This document shows positions 1-8,184 of a stretch of DNA of 64,000 bases, piece by piece (position 1 is the stretch's first letter; the number at the start of each line of letters is the position of its first letter). The notes below the pieces were generated by a model that did no database searches, was not told where the DNA came from, and worked only from the letters and a program-made list of their open reading frames with translations. Position numbers and translations under genes: made by a program. The stretch is from an uncultured Kordiimonas sp. (GTDB lineage: Bacteria; Pseudomonadota; Alphaproteobacteria; Sphingomonadales; Kordiimonadaceae): NCBI GenBank assembly GCA_947503575.1, contig CANNDZ010000001.1, positions 868,001 to 932,000 on the forward strand. The letters run 5' to 3'.

Positions 1-1389
1 TTCTTTTTCACCGCCGAACGCGCCGCCGATTTCCGCGCCCGAGGTGCCGATGTTCACATTCGCAATGCCACAGTCTGATCCGCTGGCGCTGATGAACTGT
101 TCGGCTTCGCGCACATCGGTGGTGAAAATGCTGCTCGACAGCCCCTGCGGCACGTCGTTTTGCAGGGCGATGGCTTCATCGAGGTCTGTGTATTTCACGA
201 TGTATAAAATGGGGGCGAAGGTTTCCTCGCACATGCTGGTGGTTTGGCTTGGCATTTCTGCAAGCGCGGGCTGAACATAGTAGGCTCCGGGATAGTCGGC
301 TTCCAGCACCCGCTCACCGCCGGTCACAGTGCCGCCTTCTCCGCGCGCTACCGCCAGCGCTTTTTGCATGGCGTCATAGGAGGCACGGTCGATCACCGGG
401 CCAACCAGTGTGCTGCCCACAAGCGGGTCACCGATGCGAATGCCCGTGTAGGCTTTTTTCAGGCGCGGGACGAGGTTATCGTAAACGCTTTCATGCACAA
501 TCAGGCGGCGGGTGCTGGTGCAGCGTTGGCCAGCCGTGCCAACCGCGCCAAACACAATGCCGGGGATTGCCATATCAAGATCAGCGCTGGGCGCGACGAT
601 AATGGCGTTATTGCCGCCCAGTTCCAGCAGGCATTTGCCAAACCGGCTTGCGACGCGGGGGCCAACCTCCCGGCCCATGCGGGTGGACCCGGTGGCCGAC
701 ACAAGCGCAATGCGCGGGTCATCAACCATCCGCTCACCGATGTGTTTGTCACCCACGATCACCGACGACAGGCCCGCTGGTGCATCCTCGCCGAACTTGG
801 CAACCGCGCGGTCAAATAGTGCCTGGCAGGCCAGCGCGACCATGGGTGTTTTCTCAGATGGTTTCCAGACGCACGGATCACCGCATACAATTGCCAGCGC
901 TGTGTTCCAGGACCATACGGCGACCGGAAAATTGAAGGCGGAAATAATACCAACGGGCCCAAGGGGTTGCCAGTATTCGCGCATATGGTGGCCGGGGCGT
1001 TCTGATGCGATGGTGAGGCCGTGAAGTTGCCGCGACAGACCAACAGCGAATTCGCAGATGTCGATCATTTCCTGCACTTCGCCTTTGCCTTCTTCCAGGA
1101 TTTTGCCGCACTCAGCGGTCACAAGCGCCCCGAGCGCATCCTTATGGGTGCGCAGTTCCTCGCCCAGCAAGCGCACCAGTTCGCCGCGCCGGGGGGCAGG
1201 CACTTGCCGCCATGTCAGGAACGCGGAGTTCGCCGCTGTGATTTTGGCATCAACTGACGCGGCATCATCCATTTTCACAGAGCCAATTTCACTGCCGTCA
1301 ATTGGCGATGTAACGGACAGGTCTCCACCAGAAAAATGAGCTGGGTCCAGTTCCAGTTTGGCAAGGATGTCAGCGACACGATTTTTCAT
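1..1389 (-). CDS. ALDH7-type aldehyde dehydrogenase (aminoadipate-semialdehyde dehydrogenase-like), 3' end cut by window edge
   Basis: NAD(P)-dependent aldehyde dehydrogenase. The first 463 codons are visible; the C-terminus lies beyond the left edge. The motif GQRCTSTRRL, with the catalytic cysteine at about residue 290, and the late motif NVNIGTSGAEIGGAFGGEKE are typical of the ALDH7/antiquitin group, whose known members oxidise L-2-aminoadipate 6-semialdehyde in lysine catabolism. The start is the ATG at 1389, with an AAGGA SD 10 bases upstream. It lies 72 bases downstream of a TPP enzyme on the same strand, so co-transcription is possible. The family is clear; the substrate is inferred from family resemblance only. 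Confidence 0.9.
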   Translation of the reverse strand, partial: MKNRVADILAKLELDPAHFSGGDLSVTSPIDGSEIGSVKMDDAASVDAKITAANSAFLTWRQVPAPRRGELVRLLGEELRTHKDALGALVTAECGKILEEGKGEVQEMIDICEFAVGLSRQLHGLTIASERPGHHMREYWQPLGPVGIISAFNFPVAVWSWNTALAIVCGDPCVWKPSEKTPMVALACQALFDRAVAKFGEDAPAGLSSVIVGDKHIGERMVDDPRIALVSATGSTRMGREVGPRVASRFGKCLLELGGNNAIIVAPSADLDMAIPGIVFGAVGTAGQRCTSTRRLIVHESVYDNLVPRLKKAYTGIRIGDPLVGSTLVGPVIDRASYDAMQKALAVARGEGGTVTGGERVLEADYPGAYYVQPALAEMPSQTTSMCEETFAPILYIVKYTDLDEAIALQNDVPQGLSSSIFTTDVREAEQFISASGSDCGIANVNIGTSGAEIGGAFGGEKE

Positions 1390-1407
1390 CAGTTGTGTTC
1401 CTTTTTT

Positions 1408-1430
1408 GGCGGTTTATCCGCCCTTTTTTG
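1408..1430 (+). terminator. Short GC hairpin with T-tract between the TPP enzyme and ALDH genes
   Basis: GGCGG (1408-1412), loop TTTAT, CCGCC (1418-1422), then CTTTTTT. The T-tract is in the plus-strand sense, opposite to both flanking genes. On the minus strand the stem sits just upstream of the ALDH SD. It is either a terminator for stray plus-strand transcription or a 5' stem of the ALDH message. The stem is only 5 bp. Confidence 0.3.
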
Positions 1431-1461
1431 TGCTTTTTCGTAATTTTTTGACGATTTTACG

Positions 1462-3147
1462 TTACTTTTTGATGCCAGAAAGCGTTGCGGTGGGCGAAAT
1501 TGCCTCCGGATCAACGACAATTTCGATCAAAGCGGGCCTTTCCGCCTTCAGTGCCTGATCAAGTGCGGGAGCAAAATCGGCGGTTTTTTCCACCCGCAAA
1601 CCCAGTGCCCCAAATGATTGCGCCAGCGTAACAAAATCCGGGTTGGTCAGATCGGTCCCCGCCACCCGGTCCGGGTATTCGCGTTCCTGGTGCATGCGAA
1701 TTGTGCCCAGCATATTGTTGTTAAACACCAGAAATACAACGTTTGCGCCGTATCTTGCGGCAGTTGCCAACTCCATTGCGCTCATCATAAAACACCCGTC
1801 ACCCGCCAGCGCGATCACCGGGGTACTGGGCTTAGCGATTTTGGCCGCAATCGCTGCCGGGACACCGTATCCCATCGCACCCGACGTAGGGGCAAGCTGG
1901 GTGCCAAACTGGCGATACTGGTAAAACCGGTGCAGCCAGGCGGCATAGTTGCCTGCGCCGTTACACATGATGGTATCAGCGGGTAGCTGCTGTCGCATGT
2001 GCTCATAAAGCTTTGAAAGGTTTACGTTTCCGGGGTTTTTAACCGGGGTGATCCAGGCCTCATACTCTGCGCGAGCCGTAGCAGTTTGTGTGGCCCAGGC
2101 AGAATTTTTGCGCAGCGTCATGGCCGCAAGCATTGGTGCAATGGTCGTCGGTGTCGCGTTGATCGCCAAAGTGGGTTGATACACGCGGCCCAACTCCTCG
2201 GCGCCTTGATGCATATGGATCAATGTTTGTTCCGGCACCGGAACCGTGAGGCGTGCATACCCGCCGGTTGTCATTTCGCCTAAGCGGGGGCCTAGCACCA
2301 GCAGAACGTCAGCCTTCTGCATGCGTTTGATCAACGCCGGGTTTGCGCCGATGCCCATATCCCCCACATAATTAGGGTGCGTGTTGTCAAACCGATCTTG
2401 GCAACGGAAAGAAGCGCATACAGGCAAGTCATTGTTTACAATGAATTTCTGAACATCAGACACAGCATTTTTATCCCAGCCGCTGCCGCCAAGCATGACC
2501 AGCGGCCGTTCGGCATTTTCCAGTAACCGCTGAAGTTCCCCCATGTCATCAGTACCGGGGTGCGCTTTCGTCGGGGTGTAGGGTACAGACTGTTGCGGCG
2601 GGCACAGGCTGGTCAGCATATCTTCCGGCAACGCAAGTGCCACAGGCCCTGGACGGCCAGAGGTGGCAACCCGAAACGCGCGTCCGACATATTCTGCAAT
2701 ACGCGATGCATCATTAATTTCCGCGGTCCATTTGGTAACTTCGGACAAAAAACGGCGGTAATCCAGTTCCTGAAAAGCCTCTCGCTCAACTTGGTCGCTC
2801 GCAACCTGACCGATCAGCATGATCATTGGTGTGCTGTCCTGAAAAGCCGTATGCAGGCCAATTGTGGCGTGGGTTGTGCCAGGGCCGCGTGTCACAAAAC
2901 AAATGCCAGGCTCGCCGGTCAACTTGCCATGAGCTTCCGCCATGTTGGCAGCGCCAGCCTCGTGCCGACAGGTGATGAACCGCAGGCTGTCGCTTTTGTC
3001 ATGCAGGGCGTCCAGGGCTGCCAGATAGCTCTCGCCCGGTACACCAAACGCCAGTGATGTGCCATTGTCGACAAGCGCCTGAATAAGCGCCTGACCGCCT
3101 GTTTTGTCGCCTGAGATAGTATTGGTATTGGATGCATTGTTTGCCAC
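1462..3147 (-). CDS. Acetolactate-synthase-like thiamine-pyrophosphate enzyme
   Basis: A 561-residue TPP-dependent enzyme with the three-domain layout of the acetolactate synthase / benzoylformate decarboxylase family: an N-terminal pyrimidine-binding domain (FGVPGESYLAALDAL), a central domain, and a C-terminal PP domain with the cofactor motif GDGCFMMS ending in FNNN. The GTG at 3147 is chosen because AGGGGA lies 10 bases upstream; an in-frame GTG at 3207 would add 20 residues but has a poorly placed SD. No small regulatory subunit gene is adjacent, so a biosynthetic IlvB role is unlikely. Many such standalone proteins have unknown substrates. It lies upstream of the ALDH gene and may work in the same catabolic route. 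Confidence 0.85.
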   Translation of the reverse strand: MANNASNTNTISGDKTGGQALIQALVDNGTSLAFGVPGESYLAALDALHDKSDSLRFITCRHEAGAANMAEAHGKLTGEPGICFVTRGPGTTHATIGLHTAFQDSTPMIMLIGQVASDQVEREAFQELDYRRFLSEVTKWTAEINDASRIAEYVGRAFRVATSGRPGPVALALPEDMLTSLCPPQQSVPYTPTKAHPGTDDMGELQRLLENAERPLVMLGGSGWDKNAVSDVQKFIVNNDLPVCASFRCQDRFDNTHPNYVGDMGIGANPALIKRMQKADVLLVLGPRLGEMTTGGYARLTVPVPEQTLIHMHQGAEELGRVYQPTLAINATPTTIAPMLAAMTLRKNSAWATQTATARAEYEAWITPVKNPGNVNLSKLYEHMRQQLPADTIMCNGAGNYAAWLHRFYQYRQFGTQLAPTSGAMGYGVPAAIAAKIAKPSTPVIALAGDGCFMMSAMELATAARYGANVVFLVFNNNMLGTIRMHQEREYPDRVAGTDLTNPDFVTLAQSFGALGLRVEKTADFAPALDQALKAERPALIEIVVDPEAISPTATLSGIKK

Positions 3148-3314
3148 TATCTGTATATCCCCTGTGAAACTTCCCCATTGCAGGTGGGGCGACTGCCGGT
3201 CCCACACCTCTACAGAATGGGCATAGGCGGAACCAAACCGGTTTTCAATGAAATCATTGAAATTGGCATCTTCCTATCGGTAAGAAGAGACCGCACCAAA
3301 TAGCATCACGCACC

Positions 3315-3340
3315 CTCACCCTTGTGTGAAAAAGGGTGAG
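3315..3340. repeat. 9-bp inverted repeat in the divergent promoter region
   Basis: CTCACCCTT (3315-3323), 8-base spacer, AAGGGTGAG (3332-3340), a perfect match. It lies between the divergent TPP-enzyme and MBL-hydrolase genes. It could be an operator for a dimeric regulator or a hairpin. There is no T-tract next to it, so it is not an obvious terminator. Confidence 0.45.
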
Positions 3341-3410
3341 TGGCATAGATCATGTTATCCGTTCTAAATAAGGGCTAGCGTGACACTTGAAATTTGCTAA
3401 GAGTAGATTT

Positions 3411-4370
3411 GTGACTGATATCAAGATTGATCCCAAGGGCCTGGTGCCCAGCCCCGTTGCAGCCAAAGAATTGCGCGACAAAGCCGTCTACGGTGAGCCA
3501 ATTCCGGTTGCTGACGGCGTGGATGTTGTGGTGGCTGATAACATCAAAGACTACACAGGCCCCGGCACCAACACGTATCTGGTGGGCACAGACCGCCTGT
3601 GGGTTATTGACCCGGGCCCGGCGGACACCGCACACATTGACGCGGTCGTATCGGCGGTGGATGGTCGACCAGTGCAGGGTATTCTGGTAACCCACAACCA
3701 TCTGGATCACAGTCCTGCGGCGGCACCGCTTTCTGACCGGCTCGACGCACCGGTATACGGGTATGGTGGCCTTCCCGAAGAATTACATAACCAAAGCGAT
3801 GAAGACATCGACCCTGACTTTGTGCCTCATAAGGCCCTTATGGGCGGTGAAACCGTGGGCAAGGGTCGGTGGCGGTTGCGGGTGTTACATACGCCCGGTC
3901 ATTTTCCTAATCATCTGTGTTACCAGCTTCCCGAAGCGGGTATTGTCTTTTCTGGTGACCACGTGATGGGCTGGTCAACCACTGTTATTGTGCCGCCGCT
4001 CGGGAATTTGGCGGATTATATGGACAGTCTGGATCTGCTGGCGCGCACAGGCGCTGTTCGGTTGATGCCAAGCCACGGTGACCCCGTAGACAACGCCCTC
4101 TCGCGTATTGAAGAAGTGCGTGTACATCGCATGATGCGCCAAACTCAGGTGGAAGAATGCCTGCACCGCGGTATGGCTAACCCTGCCGATATTGTAGACG
4201 CTTTATACGATGGGTTAACCCCGCGCCTATTGCGCGCCGCTCAGGGGTGTGTTGAGGCTCATATTGAATTCTATACCTCCCGTCGCGCTCTGGCGGAACG
4301 GGCCCATACTGGTGCGGCAAAGACAGAGCGACCGGACTTCAACACCCGCACGCCGTCACGGTATACGTAA
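3411..4370 (+). CDS. Metallo-beta-lactamase-fold hydrolase (LACTB2-like)
   Basis: MBL-fold metal-dependent hydrolase of about 319 residues. The zinc-binding signature THNHLDHS lies near residues 93-100, followed by HTPGHFPNHLCY, a later SGDHVMG, and MPSHGDP, all expected metal ligands. A C-terminal region of about 80 residues after the core resembles the LACTB2-type extension with a winged-helix-like tail. The GTG at 3411 has AAGAG seven bases upstream; a TTG at 3387 would extend it by 8 residues. The substrate cannot be read from the sequence. Family members include endoribonucleases and thioester or phosphoester hydrolases. The next hydrolase gene follows after 22 bases, probably in one operon. 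Confidence 0.85.
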   Translation: MTDIKIDPKGLVPSPVAAKELRDKAVYGEPIPVADGVDVVVADNIKDYTGPGTNTYLVGTDRLWVIDPGPADTAHIDAVVSAVDGRPVQGILVTHNHLDHSPAAAPLSDRLDAPVYGYGGLPEELHNQSDEDIDPDFVPHKALMGGETVGKGRWRLRVLHTPGHFPNHLCYQLPEAGIVFSGDHVMGWSTTVIVPPLGNLADYMDSLDLLARTGAVRLMPSHGDPVDNALSRIEEVRVHRMMRQTQVEECLHRGMANPADIVDALYDGLTPRLLRAAQGCVEAHIEFYTSRRALAERAHTGAAKTERPDFNTRTPSRYT

Positions 4371-4392
4371 CCAAGGAAGGCAGTCCCGGCAC

Positions 4393-5388
4393 ATGGAATT
4401 GATTGGTCAGGGCATTAGCCGTTTTTTGGCAGGCCAGTCCCTTCCTGTGTTCAAACCACGCAGGCCTTGGGTTGGTGGTGATCTACAAACACTTCGGAAT
4501 AGTTTTGTTAAATCGGTTCAGCCGTTAGGTGAGGATGATCGCCTGGCCGTCCCCATTGATGCCGGGGCTATCAGCATTGCGATCAACTGCCCCGCGAGTG
4601 CTGTGGCTTGTGACCGTGTGTTGTTGCTGGTGCATGGTTTGGGCGGCGCGGAAGACAGCACTTATATGGTAACGGCGGCACACCATTTTCTGCGGCTGGG
4701 GTATACAGTTGCCCGTATGAACTACCGGGGTGTCGGCCCATCGAGGAATCTGTCTGAACCGCCTTACAGTGCTGGCCTTACCAGTGACCTTCGGGCTGTG
4801 CTTAGATGGCTCCATAAAAAATGGCCAGGGCACGATTTGTTTCTGATGGGGTTTTCGCTCGGGGGGCAATTAAGCCTGCGAATGTTGGGTGAAGGGGATG
4901 TGCCTCATGGTTTGAAAGCCTGCGTCAGCGTATCTGCACCGCTGGATTTGGCGACCAGCCAAAAAAAGCTGGAGCGGCCGCGCAACTGGGCCTATTCGCG
5001 GTATGTTGTGAACAACATGCGTAACGACCTGAAAGGGCTAAACCATCCCAAAGTGTTGGTTGATCCCACAACGCTCAGCAGTGTTCTGGCCTTTGATGAG
5101 CAAGTCATCGCGCCTGTGTTCGGTTTCCGTGATGCGGCAGATTATTATGCCCGGGTTTCTTCTTTTCCGTTACTGGGCAACATAACGCTGCCAACACTGG
5201 CAGTGCATGCCGCAGATGACCCCTGGATACCAGTGAAGGATTATCATCGGGCTGAGTGGTCGGTGGCTGCCCCTGCTGGTGCCCTTATTGCGCCTTCCGG
5301 TGGGCATGTCGGTTTCCACAGCAAAGGCAGTATAATACCCTGGCATGAACAGGTGGCGGCGGCTTTCTTTGAAATTGCGGCTTCGTAG
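4393..5388 (+). CDS. Alpha/beta-fold hydrolase, YheT family
   Basis: 331 residues. The N-terminal PRRPWVGGDLQTL, the oxyanion-hole region LLVHGLGGAEDS, the nucleophile elbow GFSLGG (Ser nucleophile), the acid-containing segment AADDPWIP and the C-terminal GGHVGF complete the Ser-Asp-His set expected of the COG0429 (YheT) family. Those proteins are predicted esterases or lipases with no settled substrate. The ATG at 4393 is used, with AAGGAAGG about 12 bases upstream. The longer reading frame would run back into the preceding gene and the extension shows no conservation. There is no signal peptide, so it is probably cytoplasmic or peripheral. Confidence 0.88.
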   Translation: MELIGQGISRFLAGQSLPVFKPRRPWVGGDLQTLRNSFVKSVQPLGEDDRLAVPIDAGAISIAINCPASAVACDRVLLLVHGLGGAEDSTYMVTAAHHFLRLGYTVARMNYRGVGPSRNLSEPPYSAGLTSDLRAVLRWLHKKWPGHDLFLMGFSLGGQLSLRMLGEGDVPHGLKACVSVSAPLDLATSQKKLERPRNWAYSRYVVNNMRNDLKGLNHPKVLVDPTTLSSVLAFDEQVIAPVFGFRDAADYYARVSSFPLLGNITLPTLAVHAADDPWIPVKDYHRAEWSVAAPAGALIAPSGGHVGFHSKGSIIPWHEQVAAAFFEIAAS

Positions 5389-5553
5389 CGACGGCTTCTA
5401 ATACTTACAATTTGACACATTTTGTTAGCGTTCATTGACGAAATACTCAGCTTCCTGTGACATTTTAGTCAAATCAGGCATATGGCGGTTTTTGCTCTCG
5501 GGTCTTTTACCTTCCGGGTTTTACCGCCAAACACTGTTTTTGAGGTAGGTGAC

Positions 5554-6504
5554 ATGAATTTGTCGATGGCGAGCCTTGTGGACTCAACCAGAATTGAAAA
5601 AATTCTTCTGGCAAAAAAGGTTGGTCAATTTCTTGCGACCGAGCAAGCCGATGTGGAGCGCCGCACCGTTGAAAATGTGGCGCGCGTTTTGGCGCAAGAC
5701 ATTTCGGCCCAAGTGCGCGGTGTTCTCGCCTATGAATTACGCCAATGCACCCGCTTATCGCGTGATCTGGCAAACAAAATAGCCAAAGACATCGAACAGG
5801 TTTCCGGGCCTTTTTTGCAGGCAACACGGGTTTTTACTGATGAAATGCTGGAAGACCTGATCCCTGATTTAACTGACGCTGTACGCGCGTGGGTTGCACG
5901 ACGGAGTGATTTGTCAGAGTCGGTCATGGGCGTTTTGGCTAAAGTAGGGGAAGAAACCAGCATTGCGGCACTGTTGCGCAATGATCTGATTGAGTTGCCG
6001 GAACATGCCTGCACGCTGATTGTTGACCGATTCGGTGGAAACCGCCGCTTGATGGACCATATGGGGGCCCGTTCAGACCTCACGCTGGTAATAGCAGAAC
6101 GACTTATTGAGAAAGTCTCAGACCATTTCAGGCGCTTGCTGGTGGATCATTATTATCTGGAGAAAAGCGTGGCAGCGGAATTGGTTGATTCCAGCGCATA
6201 CGATGTTATGTGGCAGCAAATTCGCGATGCGACGACTTCGCAAATTCATGCGTTTGTTACGGATTTACGGGTGAACCGGCGGCTGACCCACCAAACTGTG
6301 ATTGAGATGGCAAATCGTGGATGCATCAAGTTTATGGAGAGCTCGCTTGCCCTGCAAACAGGGCAAACCGTTGATTCCGTGAAGCAGGTTTTGTCTTTGA
6401 AAGACGTGAAAGCTTTTGTGAGGTTAATGAAAAAGGCAAATGTGCCAGACGCTCTTGCGCCTCGCTATCTTGGGCTGGTGAAAGCAAACCTGCAGGCTGC
6501 TTAA
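5554..6504 (+). CDS. DUF2336 domain protein, first of a tandem pair
   Basis: A 316-residue, mostly helical protein. It resembles the alphaproteobacterial DUF2336 family, with HEAT-like segments such as LAQDISAQVRGVLAYEL near the N-terminus. It has no signal peptide or membrane segment. The ATG at 5554 (MNLSMASL) has GAGGT upstream; a longer in-frame start at 5482 lacks a convincing SD. The next gene is a clear paralogue sharing VENVARVLAQD, VSGPF, QIHAFV-DLR and the C-terminal LMKKA. Function is unknown. In the family as I recall it, members sometimes sit near signalling genes, but nothing here shows a partner other than the paralogue. Confidence 0.75.
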   Translation: MNLSMASLVDSTRIEKILLAKKVGQFLATEQADVERRTVENVARVLAQDISAQVRGVLAYELRQCTRLSRDLANKIAKDIEQVSGPFLQATRVFTDEMLEDLIPDLTDAVRAWVARRSDLSESVMGVLAKVGEETSIAALLRNDLIELPEHACTLIVDRFGGNRRLMDHMGARSDLTLVIAERLIEKVSDHFRRLLVDHYYLEKSVAAELVDSSAYDVMWQQIRDATTSQIHAFVTDLRVNRRLTHQTVIEMANRGCIKFMESSLALQTGQTVDSVKQVLSLKDVKAFVRLMKKANVPDALAPRYLGLVKANLQAA

Positions 6505-6687
6505 CGTCCGTTTATTGTTGGTCAGAAGTCACACGCTGTTGCTGCGAACAGATTGTTGTGTTCCGACAAGTCGGGAAAAATTAATAAAAATTTTACCTTA
6601 GCATTCATCTAATGGTTACGAAGTTGATGCAACCTAGACGATGCCCTTATCGACTGGGCCATAATTTTTGGAATGGAGTTTGAGACT

Positions 6688-7635
6688 GTGAGTATGGATC
6701 CGCTGCAAATGGTGAATGCGGACACACTTGAAAAAGTTGTGCTCACCCGACGTGTGTCAGATTTTCTGCACCGGTCGGAAGATCAGGAACAGCGTGAGGT
6801 TATTGAAAATGTTGCGCGGGCTTTGGCACAGGATGTGGCGACCAAGGTACGCGAAGCGCTGGCATTTGAGTTGCGCACCTGCCCGTATTTACCCCACGAC
6901 CTCGCAGCAAAAATTGCTTCTGACGTAGAGAGTGTTTCGGGCCCTTTCCTGGCATCAACAACTGTGTTTTCCGATAGTCAGCTTGCGGGCCTTGTGCCCC
7001 ATCTGGAAGAGCATGCACATATTACTATCTCCCGCCGCAAGGATTTAGGTGAAAACACCTGTGAAGCCATCGTGACCTTTGGGTCGGAAAAAAGCGTAAG
7101 TTTTTTGGTGCGTAATGAAATGGCACCTCTTGGTCAATCAGCGCTATCAAAAGTGGTTAAACGCTTCCCCGAACGCACGCAGTTGATGGATCAACTTAGT
7201 GCGCGACCCGGGTTGCCGTTGTCGATTGCAGCAGCAATCGTGGACAAGGTTTCTGACAAATATCGTTGTTTGCTGGAAGGCCAGTATGAACTGACAAGCG
7301 ATGTTTCAGACAATGTGATGCGTACCGTTGTGTCCAAAACCGTATGGACCATGATCGAGCAGGCGAGCGACCGGCAGATACACGCCTTCGTCGGGGATTT
7401 GCGAAGCCAAAACCGGCTGACCATGGATTTGATACTGGATATGGCGGAAAAAGGTTGTATCGCCTTTTTGGAAAGCGCGCTTGCTTATCGGGCTGGCCTA
7501 ACGGTGGCAGCGGCAAAAGACCTGTTACATTCAGGTGAAAGTGCTTTGTTTGTTGCCTTGATGAAGAAAGCCGATATTTGCAAGGCGGATGCCCATACAA
7601 TTCTGCAAGTCCTGAAGTCTTTCAGCAAAAGCTAA
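6688..7635 (+). CDS. DUF2336 domain protein, second of a tandem pair
   Basis: 315 residues, collinear with the preceding protein over its whole length (IENVARALAQDVATKVREAL, VSGPFL, QIHAFVGDLR, LMKKAD). Start choice: the GTG at 6688 (VSMDPL) aligns with the N-terminus of the paralogue and has GGAG 10 bases upstream; an ATG at 6673 would add 5 residues. The 183-base gap before it contains an AT-rich stretch (around 6575-6600) that could hold its own promoter. The pair most likely arose by an old tandem duplication, because the two have diverged substantially. Function unknown. Confidence 0.75.
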   Translation: MSMDPLQMVNADTLEKVVLTRRVSDFLHRSEDQEQREVIENVARALAQDVATKVREALAFELRTCPYLPHDLAAKIASDVESVSGPFLASTTVFSDSQLAGLVPHLEEHAHITISRRKDLGENTCEAIVTFGSEKSVSFLVRNEMAPLGQSALSKVVKRFPERTQLMDQLSARPGLPLSIAAAIVDKVSDKYRCLLEGQYELTSDVSDNVMRTVVSKTVWTMIEQASDRQIHAFVGDLRSQNRLTMDLILDMAEKGCIAFLESALAYRAGLTVAAAKDLLHSGESALFVALMKKADICKADAHTILQVLKSFSKS

Positions 7636-7660
7636 TATTCAATCCGGTCTGGGTATTATC

Positions 7661-7680
7661 GGGCGGCGCGAACGCCGCCC
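7661..7680. terminator. Strong GC stem-loop between convergent genes
   Basis: GGGCGGCG (7661-7668), loop CGAA, CGCCGCCC (7673-7680): a perfect 8-bp stem between the convergent DUF2336 and DoxX-like genes. There is no T-tract on either side, so its efficiency as an intrinsic terminator is uncertain. Confidence 0.55.
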
Positions 7681-7714
7681 TGTACCAAGAAGGGTTCTGG
7701 TTTGTTGCCAGGGT

Positions 7715-8164
7715 TTAGTCTGTGCTGCTGCCCATGCCAATCAGGCCAAATACCTGATCTTTGTTGCGCAGGAACAAGAAAAACCCACTAAGCCAAACCA
7801 CCACAGCTGTGTAAAACAGGGTGCCATCTTCCATCATCTGACCGCCTTCTTGCCACTGCACAGTCACGCCAAGGGGGCTAAACAAGTGAAATACAATTGC
7901 GCCGGACATGATGCCGACGGCCAACAAGCCACCCAGGCCCCGCGTTTTTGGAAACAGCACCAGTAGGATCGCAACGGCTTCTGCTGCACCGATAATGTAA
8001 GCGCCGACACTTTTGAAGAAATCCAGCCCTAAAAACTCGCCGACAACATTGAAGATATGTACGGTGATGGGCGCGTCCATAAATTTAAATGGGAAGCTGC
8101 CACCCAGAATAATCGCAATCAGAATAACGGGTAGCCATTCAATATTTTTCTTTAAAAAATCCAT
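7715..8164 (-). CDS. DoxX-like small membrane protein
   Basis: 149 residues with four hydrophobic segments (about 10-30, 50-70, 75-97, 115-133), the layout of DoxX-like proteins. An N-terminal ILGGSFPFKFM is followed by the second helix with GAAEAVAILLVLFPKTRG, as in that family. AGAGGA lies just upstream of the ATG at 8164. It is the last gene of a three-gene minus-strand operon after the DedA and ATP-grasp genes, 20 bases behind the latter. DoxX-like proteins are inner-membrane proteins of mostly unknown function; some are linked to quinone or sulfur redox chemistry. No more precise role can be given. Confidence 0.75.
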   Translation of the reverse strand: MDFLKKNIEWLPVILIAIILGGSFPFKFMDAPITVHIFNVVGEFLGLDFFKSVGAYIIGAAEAVAILLVLFPKTRGLGGLLAVGIMSGAIVFHLFSPLGVTVQWQEGGQMMEDGTLFYTAVVVWLSGFFLFLRNKDQVFGLIGMGSSTD

Positions 8165-8184
8165 TTTGGTGTCCTCTTGGTTGA

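Noticed and set aside
244-1339. Several plus-strand frames in the first 1.4 kb
   Set aside because: They are shadows of the minus-strand aldehyde dehydrogenase, which has all family motifs and continues past the window edge.
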